Assembly (NCBI GenBank): GCA_027483765.1
Contig: JAIXTW010000006.1
Coordinates: forward strand, 62,001 to 126,000
DNA from: Streptomycetaceae bacterium
GTDB taxonomy: Bacteria; Actinomycetota; Actinomycetes; Nanopelagicales; Nanopelagicaceae
DNA: 64,000 bases
Reading direction: 5' to 3'
The translations under genes were made by a program, and so were the position numbers. The notes beneath the pieces were generated by a model. That model was given only the letters and a program-made list of their open reading frames with translations, searched no databases and was not told where the DNA came from. Positions 18,896 through 27,836 of this stretch are shown in pieces. The first letter of the stretch is position 1. Each line of letters starts with the position of its first letter.

Positions 18896-21622
18896 ATGAC
18901 CAGCGAATCGAAGGCCACCGCCAAGAACTTGGTCGCATCAGATGATGCCACTCTTCGCGCAGATGTCCGCCATTTGGGAGATCTCCTAGGTCAATCTCTG
19001 ATTCGCCAAGAAGGTCCTGAACTGCTTGAACTTGTTGAAAGTGTTCGAAAGAGCGTTCGTGAAGGCGGCGGCGTTGAGATTCTCGAAGAACTGTCAGTGG
19101 ATGATTCCGTGCAACTTGTACGTGCTTTTAGTACTTACTTCAACTTGGCAAATGTTGCCGAGCAAGTGCACCGATCTCGCGTGCTAGCCGAAGTGCGCCA
19201 TGAAGGTGGTTCTTGGATTACTCGCGCAATCGACAAGATTGAAGATGCGATTAATCACCCAGTAAAGGGTCATGAGATTTCTCATGAAGATCTCGTAAAG
19301 TGGATTGACGAACTAGATGTGCGACCAGTATTCACCGCTCACCCAACAGAAGCTGCTCGCCGCTCAATCTTAAGTAAGTTAGGTGAAATTGCTTCACTTC
19401 TTGATACGCCGCAAAGTGTTACCCAAGATGAGCGCTTAGCTGAAACTGTAGACCTGCTCTGGCAGACGGATGAATTGCGTCTAGATCGCCCAGAGCCATT
19501 AGATGAAGCGATGAATGCGCTCTATTACCTCGATGACTTAGCGTCGACAACTGTTCCCGAAGTCCTCAACGACTTCGCCCGCGAATTAAAGCGGCTTGGC
19601 ATTGAATTACCAGTGACATCAAGACCGCTAACCTTTGGAACCTGGATCGGTGGAGACCGAGATGGAAATCCAAATATCACTCCTGCAATTACTGAAGAGG
19701 CTGTCGTGCTTCAGGTTGGCCATGCAATTCGCACAACAATTGCGGCGATGAACAAATTGCGCCAAATGCTCTCCGTCTCTACTCGCATTGCTGGTGCTAC
19801 GCCCGAACTGAGCGCTTCGGTCGAAAGAGATTTAGCGAATATCCCAGAATTCGAAGAGCGATTCTTACGTCTCAATGTGCAAGAGCCATATCGGTTAAAG
19901 GCCACCGCCATTGTGCATCGCCTGGTCTTTACTCGCGAACGTCATGCCAAGCGTGGCCCACATGTACCTGGCCGCGACTACAAAGACACCGCAGAACTCC
20001 TTGCTGATCTCACACTAATGCGCGACTCACTCTTTGCTCATCGTGGAGAACTTCTTGCAACTGGATTACTTGAACGCACAATTCGCACAGTTGCTGCATT
20101 CGGTCTTACCCATGCAACCCTTGATATTCGCGAGCATTCTGATGCCCACCACAATGCGTTGAAGCAGATGATTGGTGGCAATTACGCTGAACTTTCACAC
20201 ACCGAAAAGTTTCCAATTCTTGTAGCTCAGCTTGCATCCTCGGCAAAGCTAGATGCATCCAAGCTCGATGCCGCTGGAGCAAAAACACTGAATACCTTTG
20301 TAGCAATCGAAGATTTGATTTCCCGCTTCGGCCCAGAAGTAATTGAAACGTACATCGTCTCGATGACTAAGGGTGCTGATGATCTCATCGCTGCAACTGT
20401 CTTGGGTAAGCAAGCTGGCCTGGTCGATATTGATAAGAAGATAGCCAAGATTGGTTTTGCGCCACTTCTTGAAACAGTTGCCGAGCTTCGTGCAGCCGGT
20501 GAAATCCTTGAAACCCTTTTAGCTAACCCCACTTATCGCACCCTGGTTGCGCTACGTGGAGATGTGCAAGAAGTAATGCTCGGATACTCAGATTCAAATA
20601 AAGATGCAGGAATTGCAACATCACAGTGGGAAATTCACCGTGCTCAGCGAACACTTCGCGATGTCGCAATGAAGCATGGTGTGAAGCTTCGCTTATTCCA
20701 TGGTCGTGGTGGTTCAGTCGGTCGAGGTGGTGGGCCAACCTACGACGCTCTTATCGCACTTCCTTGGGGATCAGTTGATGGACAAATCAAAATGACCGAA
20801 CAAGGTGAAGTCATTTCAGATAAGTACGCACTTCCATCACTTGCCCGCGAAAATGTTGAACTGACCTTGGCAGCATCACTTGAAGCAACAATTCTTAATC
20901 GTGGACCGCGACAGAGCACTGAAGATCTGCAAAAGTGGAACGACTGCATGAACTTAGTGAGCGAGAACTCCTTTGCTCGTTATCGCGCACTGATTGATCA
21001 CCCAGATTTGCCAGCGTACTTCTACGCATCAACTCCAGTGGAGCAACTTGGAAATCTCTTCCTCGGTTCACGTCCATCACGCAGACCAGATGCTGCAGGC
21101 GGCCTCGATTCTTTGCGCGCAATCCCATGGGTGTTTGGTTGGACTCAATCTCGCCAGATTGTTCCGGGTTGGTTTGGTGTGGGCTCGGGGTTGAAGGCTG
21201 CTCGTGAAGCTGGAAAGTCAGATGTCCTAGCGCAAATGCTTTCAGAGTGGCACTTCTTCTCAACATTTATTAGCAATGTCGAGATGACCTTGGCAAAGAC
21301 AGATTTAGTTACTGCAAAACATTATGTGCAGACACTTGTTCCAGCAGAGCTACATCACTTCCTTGATGTAATCACCGCAGAGTTCGAACTCACAGTCGCT
21401 GAGATTCTTACCCTGACCGGCAAGTCATCGCTGCTTGGAGACCAACCGGTCTTAGCTCGCACGCTGCAGGTCCGCGATACCTATCTTGCCCCGCTGCAAC
21501 TTCTACAAGTCACACTCTTAAATCGGGTGCGCGAGCAAGGCGAAAAAGCTGACCCGGCGTTAATCCGTGCGCTGCTACTAACAATCAATGGCGTTGCAGC
21601 TGGGCTTCGTAATACTGGTTGA
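18896..21622 (+). CDS. ppc: Phosphoenolpyruvate carboxylase
   Basis: A 908-residue bacterial-type enzyme adding bicarbonate to PEP to form oxaloacetate. Catalytic motifs are visible: VFTAHPTEAARRSI near residue 145 (essential histidine), GYSDSNKDAGI with the active-site lysine near 568, and the glycine loop FHGRGGSVGRGGGP near 600. The C-terminus RNTG is canonical. It supplies the TCA cycle with oxaloacetate for the citrate synthase encoded at 52884. Transcribed alone, divergent from mfd and convergent with pth; their stop codons abut. Confidence 0.97.
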   Translation: MTSESKATAKNLVASDDATLRADVRHLGDLLGQSLIRQEGPELLELVESVRKSVREGGGVEILEELSVDDSVQLVRAFSTYFNLANVAEQVHRSRVLAEVRHEGGSWITRAIDKIEDAINHPVKGHEISHEDLVKWIDELDVRPVFTAHPTEAARRSILSKLGEIASLLDTPQSVTQDERLAETVDLLWQTDELRLDRPEPLDEAMNALYYLDDLASTTVPEVLNDFARELKRLGIELPVTSRPLTFGTWIGGDRDGNPNITPAITEEAVVLQVGHAIRTTIAAMNKLRQMLSVSTRIAGATPELSASVERDLANIPEFEERFLRLNVQEPYRLKATAIVHRLVFTRERHAKRGPHVPGRDYKDTAELLADLTLMRDSLFAHRGELLATGLLERTIRTVAAFGLTHATLDIREHSDAHHNALKQMIGGNYAELSHTEKFPILVAQLASSAKLDASKLDAAGAKTLNTFVAIEDLISRFGPEVIETYIVSMTKGADDLIAATVLGKQAGLVDIDKKIAKIGFAPLLETVAELRAAGEILETLLANPTYRTLVALRGDVQEVMLGYSDSNKDAGIATSQWEIHRAQRTLRDVAMKHGVKLRLFHGRGGSVGRGGGPTYDALIALPWGSVDGQIKMTEQGEVISDKYALPSLARENVELTLAASLEATILNRGPRQSTEDLQKWNDCMNLVSENSFARYRALIDHPDLPAYFYASTPVEQLGNLFLGSRPSRRPDAAGGLDSLRAIPWVFGWTQSRQIVPGWFGVGSGLKAAREAGKSDVLAQMLSEWHFFSTFISNVEMTLAKTDLVTAKHYVQTLVPAELHHFLDVITAEFELTVAEILTLTGKSSLLGDQPVLARTLQVRDTYLAPLQLLQVTLLNRVREQGEKADPALIRALLLTINGVAAGLRNTG

Positions 21623-22198
21623 TCAGCTGTTGAACTTGCTTTGAGTTAAATCAAGTCCTTTTTCAATCAGGAATTCAACGCAGTCAGCTCCGCGATCAAT
21701 AAATTCTTCGAGCGATTTTTTCTCTTCTTTACTAAATTGCTTAAGCACAAAATCTCCAGGATCTTGCTCTCCAATAGGGCGGCCGATTCCAAGTCGTACT
21801 CGAAAGTACTCTGCGGTGCCAAAGGAAGATGTCAGCGATTTCAAGCCATTATGTCCATTATCTCCACCAGCAACCTTTGCGCGGATTGCGGCATAGCCAA
21901 TATCTAACTCATCGTGGAGAACAATAATCTTGGCCAGCTCCACCGAATAAAAAGAGGCGAGCGCCTTAATCGGCCCACCAGTTTCATTCATATAACTTTT
22001 AGATTTAGCCAGAATAATTGAGTGGGCATCGATTCCAACGCCCAATTTGTATGCGGCGATATCAGTGCGAGATTTATGTGTTGAAAGTTTTACATTGTGA
22101 CGTCGTGCAAGATGGTCAATCACCATCTGACCCACGTTGTGACGGGTGGCAGCGTATTCATCGCCCGGGTTGCCGAGCCCCACTACCAACCACGTCAT
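21623..22198 (-). CDS. pth: Peptidyl-tRNA hydrolase
   Basis: A 191-residue Pth releasing tRNA from drop-off peptidyl-tRNA. The N-terminal VVGLGNPGDEYAATRHNVG contains the catalytic histidine. KSYMNETGGP, HDELDI and GDNGHNGLKS are the other conserved blocks. It follows rplY by 21 bases and is probably co-transcribed with it, the usual bacterial pairing. Confidence 0.96.
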   Translation of the reverse strand: MTWLVVGLGNPGDEYAATRHNVGQMVIDHLARRHNVKLSTHKSRTDIAAYKLGVGIDAHSIILAKSKSYMNETGGPIKALASFYSVELAKIIVLHDELDIGYAAIRAKVAGGDNGHNGLKSLTSSFGTAEYFRVRLGIGRPIGEQDPGDFVLKQFSKEEKKSLEEFIDRGADCVEFLIEKGLDLTQSKFNS

Positions 22199-22219
22199 AA
22201 CATGAAATCGTAGAGGTTA

Positions 22220-22837
22220 TTAGTCCTTCTTCTCTGCATCTGCAGCAGGTGCCGCAGCAGCATCGGCAGCTGGTGCTGCAACTGCAACTTCTTCAACCAC
22301 TGTTGAACGCTCAGACAAGTGAACGATGATTGTGTTTGCTGGGCTGACAAGAGTTGTGCCAGCAGGAAGAACAACATCAGATGCATGCTTTGAAGTTCCA
22401 GCAGCCATTCCTTCGATATCAAGAACAAGGAACTTAGGAATTGCTGTTGCCTCTGCTTCGATTTCGATTGAGTTGTGCTGTGTCTCAAGGATGCCGTCTG
22501 GATCGTGCTTTCCTTCAGTGTGGATAGGTACCAAAACAGTTACCTTCTCACCGCGGCGAACTAGTACGAGGTCGATATGCTCAAGAATCTGCTTGAGTGG
22601 ATGGCGAACGATTGACTTTGGAAGTGTCAGTTCAGTCTTTCCATCAATATCAATATTAAGAAGTACGTTTGACTCTTTTAGTGCTACGCCAAGTTCGCGT
22701 GCTGGAAGAGTGATGTGAACTGGCTTCTCGCCATGGCCGTAGATAACAGCTGGAACTAGACCTGAAACGCGTGCGCGACGTGATGCGCCCTTACCGAATT
22801 CAGTACGAGTAGTTCCCTTGATTGATACTTCTGCCAT
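22220..22837 (-). CDS. rplY: 50S ribosomal protein L25 (general stress/Ctc type)
   Basis: A 205-residue two-domain L25/TL5/Ctc protein. The N-terminal 5S-rRNA-binding part (residues 1-90) is followed by the beta C-terminal domain and an Ala/Val-rich tail with AAAAPAADAEKKD at the end, typical of actinobacterial forms. It sits between prs and pth. The low-complexity tail is also read as a spurious ORF on the same strand, which I ignore. Confidence 0.94.
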   Translation of the reverse strand: MAEVSIKGTTRTEFGKGASRRARVSGLVPAVIYGHGEKPVHITLPARELGVALKESNVLLNIDIDGKTELTLPKSIVRHPLKQILEHIDLVLVRRGEKVTVLVPIHTEGKHDPDGILETQHNSIEIEAEATAIPKFLVLDIEGMAAGTSKHASDVVLPAGTTLVSPANTIIVHLSERSTVVEEVAVAAPAADAAAAPAADAEKKD

Positions 22838-22957
22838 GTTAAAGCTCCTCTAATAGATACTTCTTTATGTTGCGAAGTTCCAGCAGGAGTTGATACCTAC
22901 GCCGTCGATCACGGATAAATTTCACCCTCGCCGGAACGAGGCAAAGATTAGCGTGAC

Positions 22958-23938
22958 TTAGCTGTGGCCGTCAAAAAGGCTAGTTACAGAGCCATCTTCG
23001 AAGACTTCACGGATAGCGCGAGCCAAGAGCGGGGCGATTGAGAGCACGGTGAGCTTGTCGAATTTCTGGTCCTCCGAAAGCGGAAGCGAGTCTGTTACGA
23101 CTACCTCGACCGCTCGTGAATCCTTCAGGCGATCAACTGCTGGGCCGGAGAAGACCGCATGTGTTGCTGCGACGATGACATCTTTTGCGCCGCCTTCAAA
23201 GAGTGCATCAACGGCTTTAGTAATTGTTCCGGCGGTATCGATCATGTCATCGATTACGACGCAGGTACGACCTGTTACATCTCCGACAACTTTTCCTACA
23301 ACCGCTTCATTTGGAATGAGCGGGTCGCGCGTCTTATGGATAAATGCAATCGGGCATCCACCGAGAAGTTCTGACCAACGCTCTGCCACGCGAACACGAC
23401 CTGAGTCTGGAGAAACGATGGTGAGCATTGAGCGGTCAACTTTACTGCCGACATAATTTGCCAACATTGGAAGCGCGAAGAGGTGATCCACTGGTCCATC
23501 GAAAAATCCTTGAATTTGCGAAGTATGAAGATCAACAACCATGAGGCGATCGGCGCCTGCTGCCTTAAATAGATCAGCCATGAGGCGCGCTGTGATTGGT
23601 TCGCGACCTCGGCTCTTCTTATCTTGACGCGCGTATGCATAAAAAGGTGCAACGACTGTAATGCGCTTGGCTGAGGCACGCTTGAGGGCATCGATCATGA
23701 TGAGCTGTTCCATGATTTGTTTATTAATTGGCGCTGAGTGCGACTGAATTACAAATGCATCACAACCGCGAACAGATTCTTCAAAGCGAACGAAAATTTC
23801 ACCATTGGCAAAGTCATACGCTGAAGTTGGTGTAAGTGGAATACCTAACTCTTTGGCAACTTGCTCTGATAACTCTGGGAATCCGCGGCCTGAAAAGAGA
23901 CGAAGTTTTTTCTCTGAGGACAATCGGATTTCGCTCAA
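22958..23938 (-). CDS. prs: Ribose-phosphate pyrophosphokinase
   Basis: A 326-residue PRPP synthetase. Conserved elements include FSGRGFPELSEQVA, the FANGEIFVRFEESVRG flexible loop, ARQDKKSRGREPI for ATP binding, and the PRPP loop VVIDDMIDTAGTI. It makes PRPP for purines, pyrimidines, histidine and NAD. It starts 5 bases after glmU stops, in the glmU-prs order common across bacteria. Complete and unremarkable. Confidence 0.96.
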   Translation of the reverse strand: MSEIRLSSEKKLRLFSGRGFPELSEQVAKELGIPLTPTSAYDFANGEIFVRFEESVRGCDAFVIQSHSAPINKQIMEQLIMIDALKRASAKRITVVAPFYAYARQDKKSRGREPITARLMADLFKAAGADRLMVVDLHTSQIQGFFDGPVDHLFALPMLANYVGSKVDRSMLTIVSPDSGRVRVAERWSELLGGCPIAFIHKTRDPLIPNEAVVGKVVGDVTGRTCVVIDDMIDTAGTITKAVDALFEGGAKDVIVAATHAVFSGPAVDRLKDSRAVEVVVTDSLPLSEDQKFDKLTVLSIAPLLARAIREVFEDGSVTSLFDGHS

Positions 23939-23943
23939 GGAAG

Positions 23944-25371
23944 TTAGCCTTTCTGCTCGTCGCTACTGTGGCGCGATGCCGCCTCAGCAGATTTTGTACC
24001 GGGGCGCTTACGCAGCACCCAACCTATTACATTTCTCTGCTTTGCTCTGCCAACGCCCATCGCGCCGGCCGGAACATCTTCGGTAATGACAGAACCGGCC
24101 GCGGTATATGCGCCGTCTCCAATAGTGACAGGAGCGACCAACATTGAATCGCTGCCGATGCGAACATGATCGCCCACTACGGTGTAGTGCTTTTCTACAC
24201 CGTCATAGTTCACGAAAATTGTGGCCGCGCCAATATTGCTTCCTTCGCCAATCACGGCATCTCCAACGTAAGAAAGGTGTGGAACCTTCGAGCCCTCACC
24301 CAGCGTTGCATTCTTTATCTCAACAAAGGCGCCAGCTTTCGAGCCTGCAAGTAATTTGGTTCCGGGACGTAAAAATGTAAAGGGTCCAACGCTGACTGAT
24401 GCGCCGATAATCGCATCCGTGCAATGTGATTCAAGTACATGAGCGCTCTCACCGACTGTGCAATTGTGAAGCGTTGAACGCGGACCAATGACCGCGCCGC
24501 TCGCCACTGTTGTCGTTCCGGTAATTGCAGTGCCAGGCATCACGATTACATCTCGTTCAACTGTAGCCGTCGAATCGACCCAAGTGCTTAATGGATCCAC
24601 AATAGATACACCTGCGCGCATCAAATCTTCATTAATCCGATCACGTAAGAGAGCTGCTGATTCAGCTAACTGCACTCGGTCATTTACCCCAAGAATTTCA
24701 ATGAAATCATCGATCAAAACTGGCGCAATCTTGCCGCCTTCGTTACGAAGAATTTCAATCACATCAGTGAGATAGAGCTCGCCCTGTGAATTATCTGTCT
24801 TTAGCTTTCCAATAGCTCCAGCGAGTTTTGCCGCATCGAATGCGTAGACACCTGAATTGACTTCAATAATCTCTCGTTCTATCTCATCTGCATCGCGCTC
24901 TTCTACGATGCGAATCAATGAGTCGTCATCACCGCGAATAATGCGGCCATAGCCAGTTGGATCTGGATGTTCGGCTGTCAGTACGGAGGCGGTAAAACCA
25001 CCTGCATGATGGTGCTCAAGTAATTGCGAAAGCGAAGTTCCAGTAAGCATCGGGGTATCCCCGGCGAGAATTAAAATTGTGCCAGAGGGCTTGAGGCCAT
25101 CTAGCGCTAACTGCGTTGCGTGGCCAGTTCCACCACGTCTTTCTTGAAAGACGGTAACTGCGTGTGGAGCAATCTCTGCAATATGCGCCTCGACTTTTTC
25201 GCGACCAGCACCAACAACGACCCGAACTTGTTTCGCTGATAATTCACTGACCGCGTGTAGAACATGGCCAACAAGTGTGCGCCCAGAAATTGAATGGAGA
25301 ACTTTTGGCGTAGCTGACTTCATACGCGTACCTTCTCCCGCAGCGAGTATCACTACGGTTTCTAGGCTCAT
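23944..25371 (-). CDS. glmU: Bifunctional UDP-N-acetylglucosamine pyrophosphorylase / glucosamine-1-phosphate acetyltransferase
   Basis: A 475-residue GlmU. The N-terminal uridyltransferase (residues 1-230) carries LAAGEGTRMKSATPKVLH. The C-terminal half is a left-handed beta-helix with hexapeptide repeats and the acetyltransferase end. It makes UDP-GlcNAc for peptidoglycan. The final basic tail (RKRPGTKSAEAASRHSSDEQKG) is probably disordered. Upstream lie short repeats of the tRNA-Gln 3' end. Confidence 0.96.
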   Translation of the reverse strand: MSLETVVILAAGEGTRMKSATPKVLHSISGRTLVGHVLHAVSELSAKQVRVVVGAGREKVEAHIAEIAPHAVTVFQERRGGTGHATQLALDGLKPSGTILILAGDTPMLTGTSLSQLLEHHHAGGFTASVLTAEHPDPTGYGRIIRGDDDSLIRIVEERDADEIEREIIEVNSGVYAFDAAKLAGAIGKLKTDNSQGELYLTDVIEILRNEGGKIAPVLIDDFIEILGVNDRVQLAESAALLRDRINEDLMRAGVSIVDPLSTWVDSTATVERDVIVMPGTAITGTTTVASGAVIGPRSTLHNCTVGESAHVLESHCTDAIIGASVSVGPFTFLRPGTKLLAGSKAGAFVEIKNATLGEGSKVPHLSYVGDAVIGEGSNIGAATIFVNYDGVEKHYTVVGDHVRIGSDSMLVAPVTIGDGAYTAAGSVITEDVPAGAMGVGRAKQRNVIGWVLRKRPGTKSAEAASRHSSDEQKG

Positions 25372-25384
25372 GTAGAAAGTCTAC

Positions 25385-25463
25385 TTGCTCCGCCACGCAC
25401 TCTGGCAGTTTCACTTCGTTGCTCCGCCACCCTTATCTGCGTAGCAATACATTGCTCCGCCAC
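25385..25463 (-). repeat. Three tandem copies of the tRNA-Gln 3' end
   Basis: TTGCTCCGCCAC occurs at 25385-25396, 25419-25430 and 25452-25463, with spacing of 34 and 33 bases. The third copy is the acceptor end of the tRNA-Gln gene (read on the minus strand); the other two lie downstream of the tRNA in its direction of transcription, toward glmU. The sequences between copies differ. Possible origins are repeated recombination at the tRNA 3' end or local duplication. Confidence 0.8.
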
Positions 25464-25526
25464 CAGGTATCGATCCTGGACCCTGGGCTTCAAAGGCCCA
25501 TGTGCTAGCCACTACACAATGGCGGA
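25455..25526 (-). tRNA. tRNA-Gln (UUG)
   Basis: A 72-base cloverleaf on the minus strand. Acceptor TCCGCCA pairs with TGGCGGA, the anticodon stem TGGGC/GCCCA encloses CTTTGAA (anticodon UUG), the T loop is present, and the discriminator is G as expected for glutamine. CCA is not encoded. Confidence 0.93.
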
Positions 25527-25580
25527 ACCTATATTCTCCCTTATATTCGGTAGTGCTCGCGACCACTAAACTCACCTCTT

Positions 25581-26078
25581 ATGGAACAGCGCGATGAAGT
25601 AGACCGCCTCATTGCTGCGTGGAAGCACGAACGCCCCGATTTAGACCTGACTCCCCTTTCGGTACTCAGCCGCATCACCCGTATTTCGCGACATCTTGAT
25701 ATCGCGCGCCGAGATGCATTTGGCGAACTTGAAAATTGGGGCTTCGATGTATTGGCAGCGCTTCGTCGCGCGGGTGCGCCTCATCAACTTTCACCTGGAC
25801 AACTTATGCAAGAAACAATGGTGACAAGTGGCACCATGACAAATCGGTTAGATCACTTAGAAAAGTTGCATTTAATTACTCGTGAACCAGATCCCAGCGA
25901 TGGACGTGGCTCACTCGTTACTCTGACAAAATCTGGAATCCGGGCTGTTGATGCAGCGATGGAAGAGCTGCTTAATAATGAGCGCAAATTGTTAAAGGAG
26001 TTAACAAATAAAGATCAGGCACAACTTGCTGAATTACTCAGTGCGTTGGTCTCTAAGTTAGATGAAAGTTCAAATTAA
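25581..26078 (+). CDS. MarR-family transcriptional regulator
   Basis: A 165-residue winged-helix protein. The recognition helix region (LMQETMVTSGTMTNRLDHLEK) and the wing (DPSDGRGSLVTLTKSG) are clear and match MarR proteins of the extended N-terminus type (HucR/PecS-like). It is transcribed alone, divergent from tRNA-Gln and convergent with ispE (stops 7 bases apart), so its target cannot be read from context. M. tuberculosis has a TetR-type gene at the comparable place. Confidence 0.88.
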   Translation: MEQRDEVDRLIAAWKHERPDLDLTPLSVLSRITRISRHLDIARRDAFGELENWGFDVLAALRRAGAPHQLSPGQLMQETMVTSGTMTNRLDHLEKLHLITREPDPSDGRGSLVTLTKSGIRAVDAAMEELLNNERKLLKELTNKDQAQLAELLSALVSKLDESSN

Positions 26079-26084
26079 AACTAG

Positions 26085-26996
26085 CTAAATTACTTTGGCC
26101 CCGTGCACTGGCCCAGATGCTCGCGTCACACTTCCAACGACACCACTTGCAGTAAGTGCAACAGCTAAATCAAGACCTGCATCTTCGTCGGCCACCAAGA
26201 ATGCAACCGTCGGGCCTGACCCAGAAACAATTGCGCCCAAAGCGCCATAGTCACGGCCCACTTCAAGAACCAGACCGAGGGCTGGACGTAGTGAGCATGC
26301 TGCATTCTGTAAATCATTGGTAAGTGCTTTTCCTACTTCGATGGCATCGGCTGCCAATAATGATTGCATCAGCACATCTGATACCTGCGGCGGAGCAATA
26401 TCTAGCTCAGCGCGCATTCGATCGCACTCTGCATAGACAGCGGGAGTCGATAGCCCAACACTAGAAAGTGCCAACACCCAGTGATAAGTACCTCGAGAAA
26501 GTGCGGCGGTTAGTTGATCTCCGCGGCCTTGGCCAATTGCGGTTCCACCAGAGATCATAAATGGAACATCGCTGCCGAGCTGCGAACCTAGTGCGTGCAA
26601 CTCTTCCCGCGACATCTCCAACGAGAAGAGTGAATCCATGGCAACCAAAGTTGCTGCTGCATCTGCGCTTCCGCCGGCCATGCCACCAGCAACGGGTATA
26701 GCTTTCTTAATCTCAATGTGTACATCGACATCGAAATCAAACTTACTTCCAACTAAAAGCGCAGCTTTAACAGCAAGATTTGAATGATCTTCAGGAACTC
26801 CGTGAGTGTGTTCTCCGGTGACAGAGATTGTTACTCCGCTTCCGGGGGCGCTCTTTGAAAGAGTTACATCATCAAAAATTGAGATGGCTTGAAAGACCGA
26901 GATTAGGTTATGAAAACCATCAGCTTCACGTGGCCCGACAGATAACTGCAGGTTCACCTTTGCCGGGACCCGAACGGTTACTGAATTATGTGCCAC
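26085..26996 (-). CDS. ispE: 4-diphosphocytidyl-2-C-methyl-D-erythritol kinase
   Basis: A 303-residue GHMP kinase of the non-mevalonate isoprenoid pathway. It begins VRVPAKVNLQLSVGPRE and has the ATP-binding glycine loop IPVAGGMAGGSADAAATL. It phosphorylates CDP-methylerythritol. It follows rsmA by 9 bases, the conserved actinobacterial rsmA-ispE arrangement. Confidence 0.95.
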   Translation of the reverse strand: MAHNSVTVRVPAKVNLQLSVGPREADGFHNLISVFQAISIFDDVTLSKSAPGSGVTISVTGEHTHGVPEDHSNLAVKAALLVGSKFDFDVDVHIEIKKAIPVAGGMAGGSADAAATLVAMDSLFSLEMSREELHALGSQLGSDVPFMISGGTAIGQGRGDQLTAALSRGTYHWVLALSSVGLSTPAVYAECDRMRAELDIAPPQVSDVLMQSLLAADAIEVGKALTNDLQNAACSLRPALGLVLEVGRDYGALGAIVSGSGPTVAFLVADEDAGLDLAVALTASGVVGSVTRASGPVHGAKVI

Positions 26997-27005
26997 GTTA
27001 AAACT

Positions 27006-27836
27006 CTACCCTTGTTTCGCAATTGCGCAGAAAGCGTGAATATCTAACGCTTCACCGCGAAGTGTTGGGTCGATACCTGCAGCGCTCAGGTGTGATTCGG
27101 CAGCGGCAGATCCGCCATAAAGTGAGGAGAGTGCAGAGCGCAACATCTTGCGGCGTTGGGCAAATGCTAAATCAATAATTGTGAAGACTTTTTTGCGAAG
27201 TTCTTCATCACCTGGTGTTTGGCGACGAACAAAGGCAACCAACTTTGAATCAACATTGGGTTGTGGCCAGAAGATAGAACGCGAGACGGCTCCAGCGCCA
27301 GTGACATCGGCCCACCATGCAGCCTTCACACTTGGAATTCCATACTCTTTTGAATTTGGTTTTGCGGCTAGGCGATCTGCAACTTCGGCCTGCACCATCA
27401 CAACACCACTTCGAAGTGAGGGGAAAATTTCAAGTAAGTGCAAGAAGACGGGCACCGAAACGTTATAGGGAAGATTTGCAATCAATACTGTGGGCGCAAC
27501 TGGGAGTTCTTTCAAGGTCAGCGCGTCTTGGTTGATGACGGTCAGCAATTCGGCTCGATCCGAATGTTTTGTTGCAGTTGCTGGAAGTTGACCGGCCAAT
27601 CGAGAATCAATCTCCACTGCAATTACAGATTGCGCTTCTTCCAACATGGCAAGTGTTAAAGAGCCAAGACCGGGTCCGATTTCTAGCGCGATATCCGTTG
27701 ATGTTAAGCCAGCCGTACGCACAATCTTTCGGCAGACATTGCCATCATGTACAAAATTTTGACCGAGTGACTTCGATGGCTTGATATCTAACGTGGCCGC
27801 TAACTCACGAATTTCGGCAGCCCCCAGCAAACTCAT
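27006..27836 (-). CDS. rsmA: 16S rRNA dimethyladenosine transferase
   Basis: A 276-residue KsgA/RsmA that dimethylates two adjacent adenines near the 3' end of 16S rRNA. Motifs are KPSKSLGQNFVHD, the SAM loop LEIGPGLGSLTLAML and the catalytic NLPYNVSVP. It overlaps tatD by 4 bases; in mycobacteria an rpf-type resuscitation factor lies between them, absent here. Confidence 0.95.
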   Translation of the reverse strand: MSLLGAAEIRELAATLDIKPSKSLGQNFVHDGNVCRKIVRTAGLTSTDIALEIGPGLGSLTLAMLEEAQSVIAVEIDSRLAGQLPATATKHSDRAELLTVINQDALTLKELPVAPTVLIANLPYNVSVPVFLHLLEIFPSLRSGVVMVQAEVADRLAAKPNSKEYGIPSVKAAWWADVTGAGAVSRSIFWPQPNVDSKLVAFVRRQTPGDEELRKKVFTIIDLAFAQRRKMLRSALSSLYGGSAAAESHLSAAGIDPTLRGEALDIHAFCAIAKQG

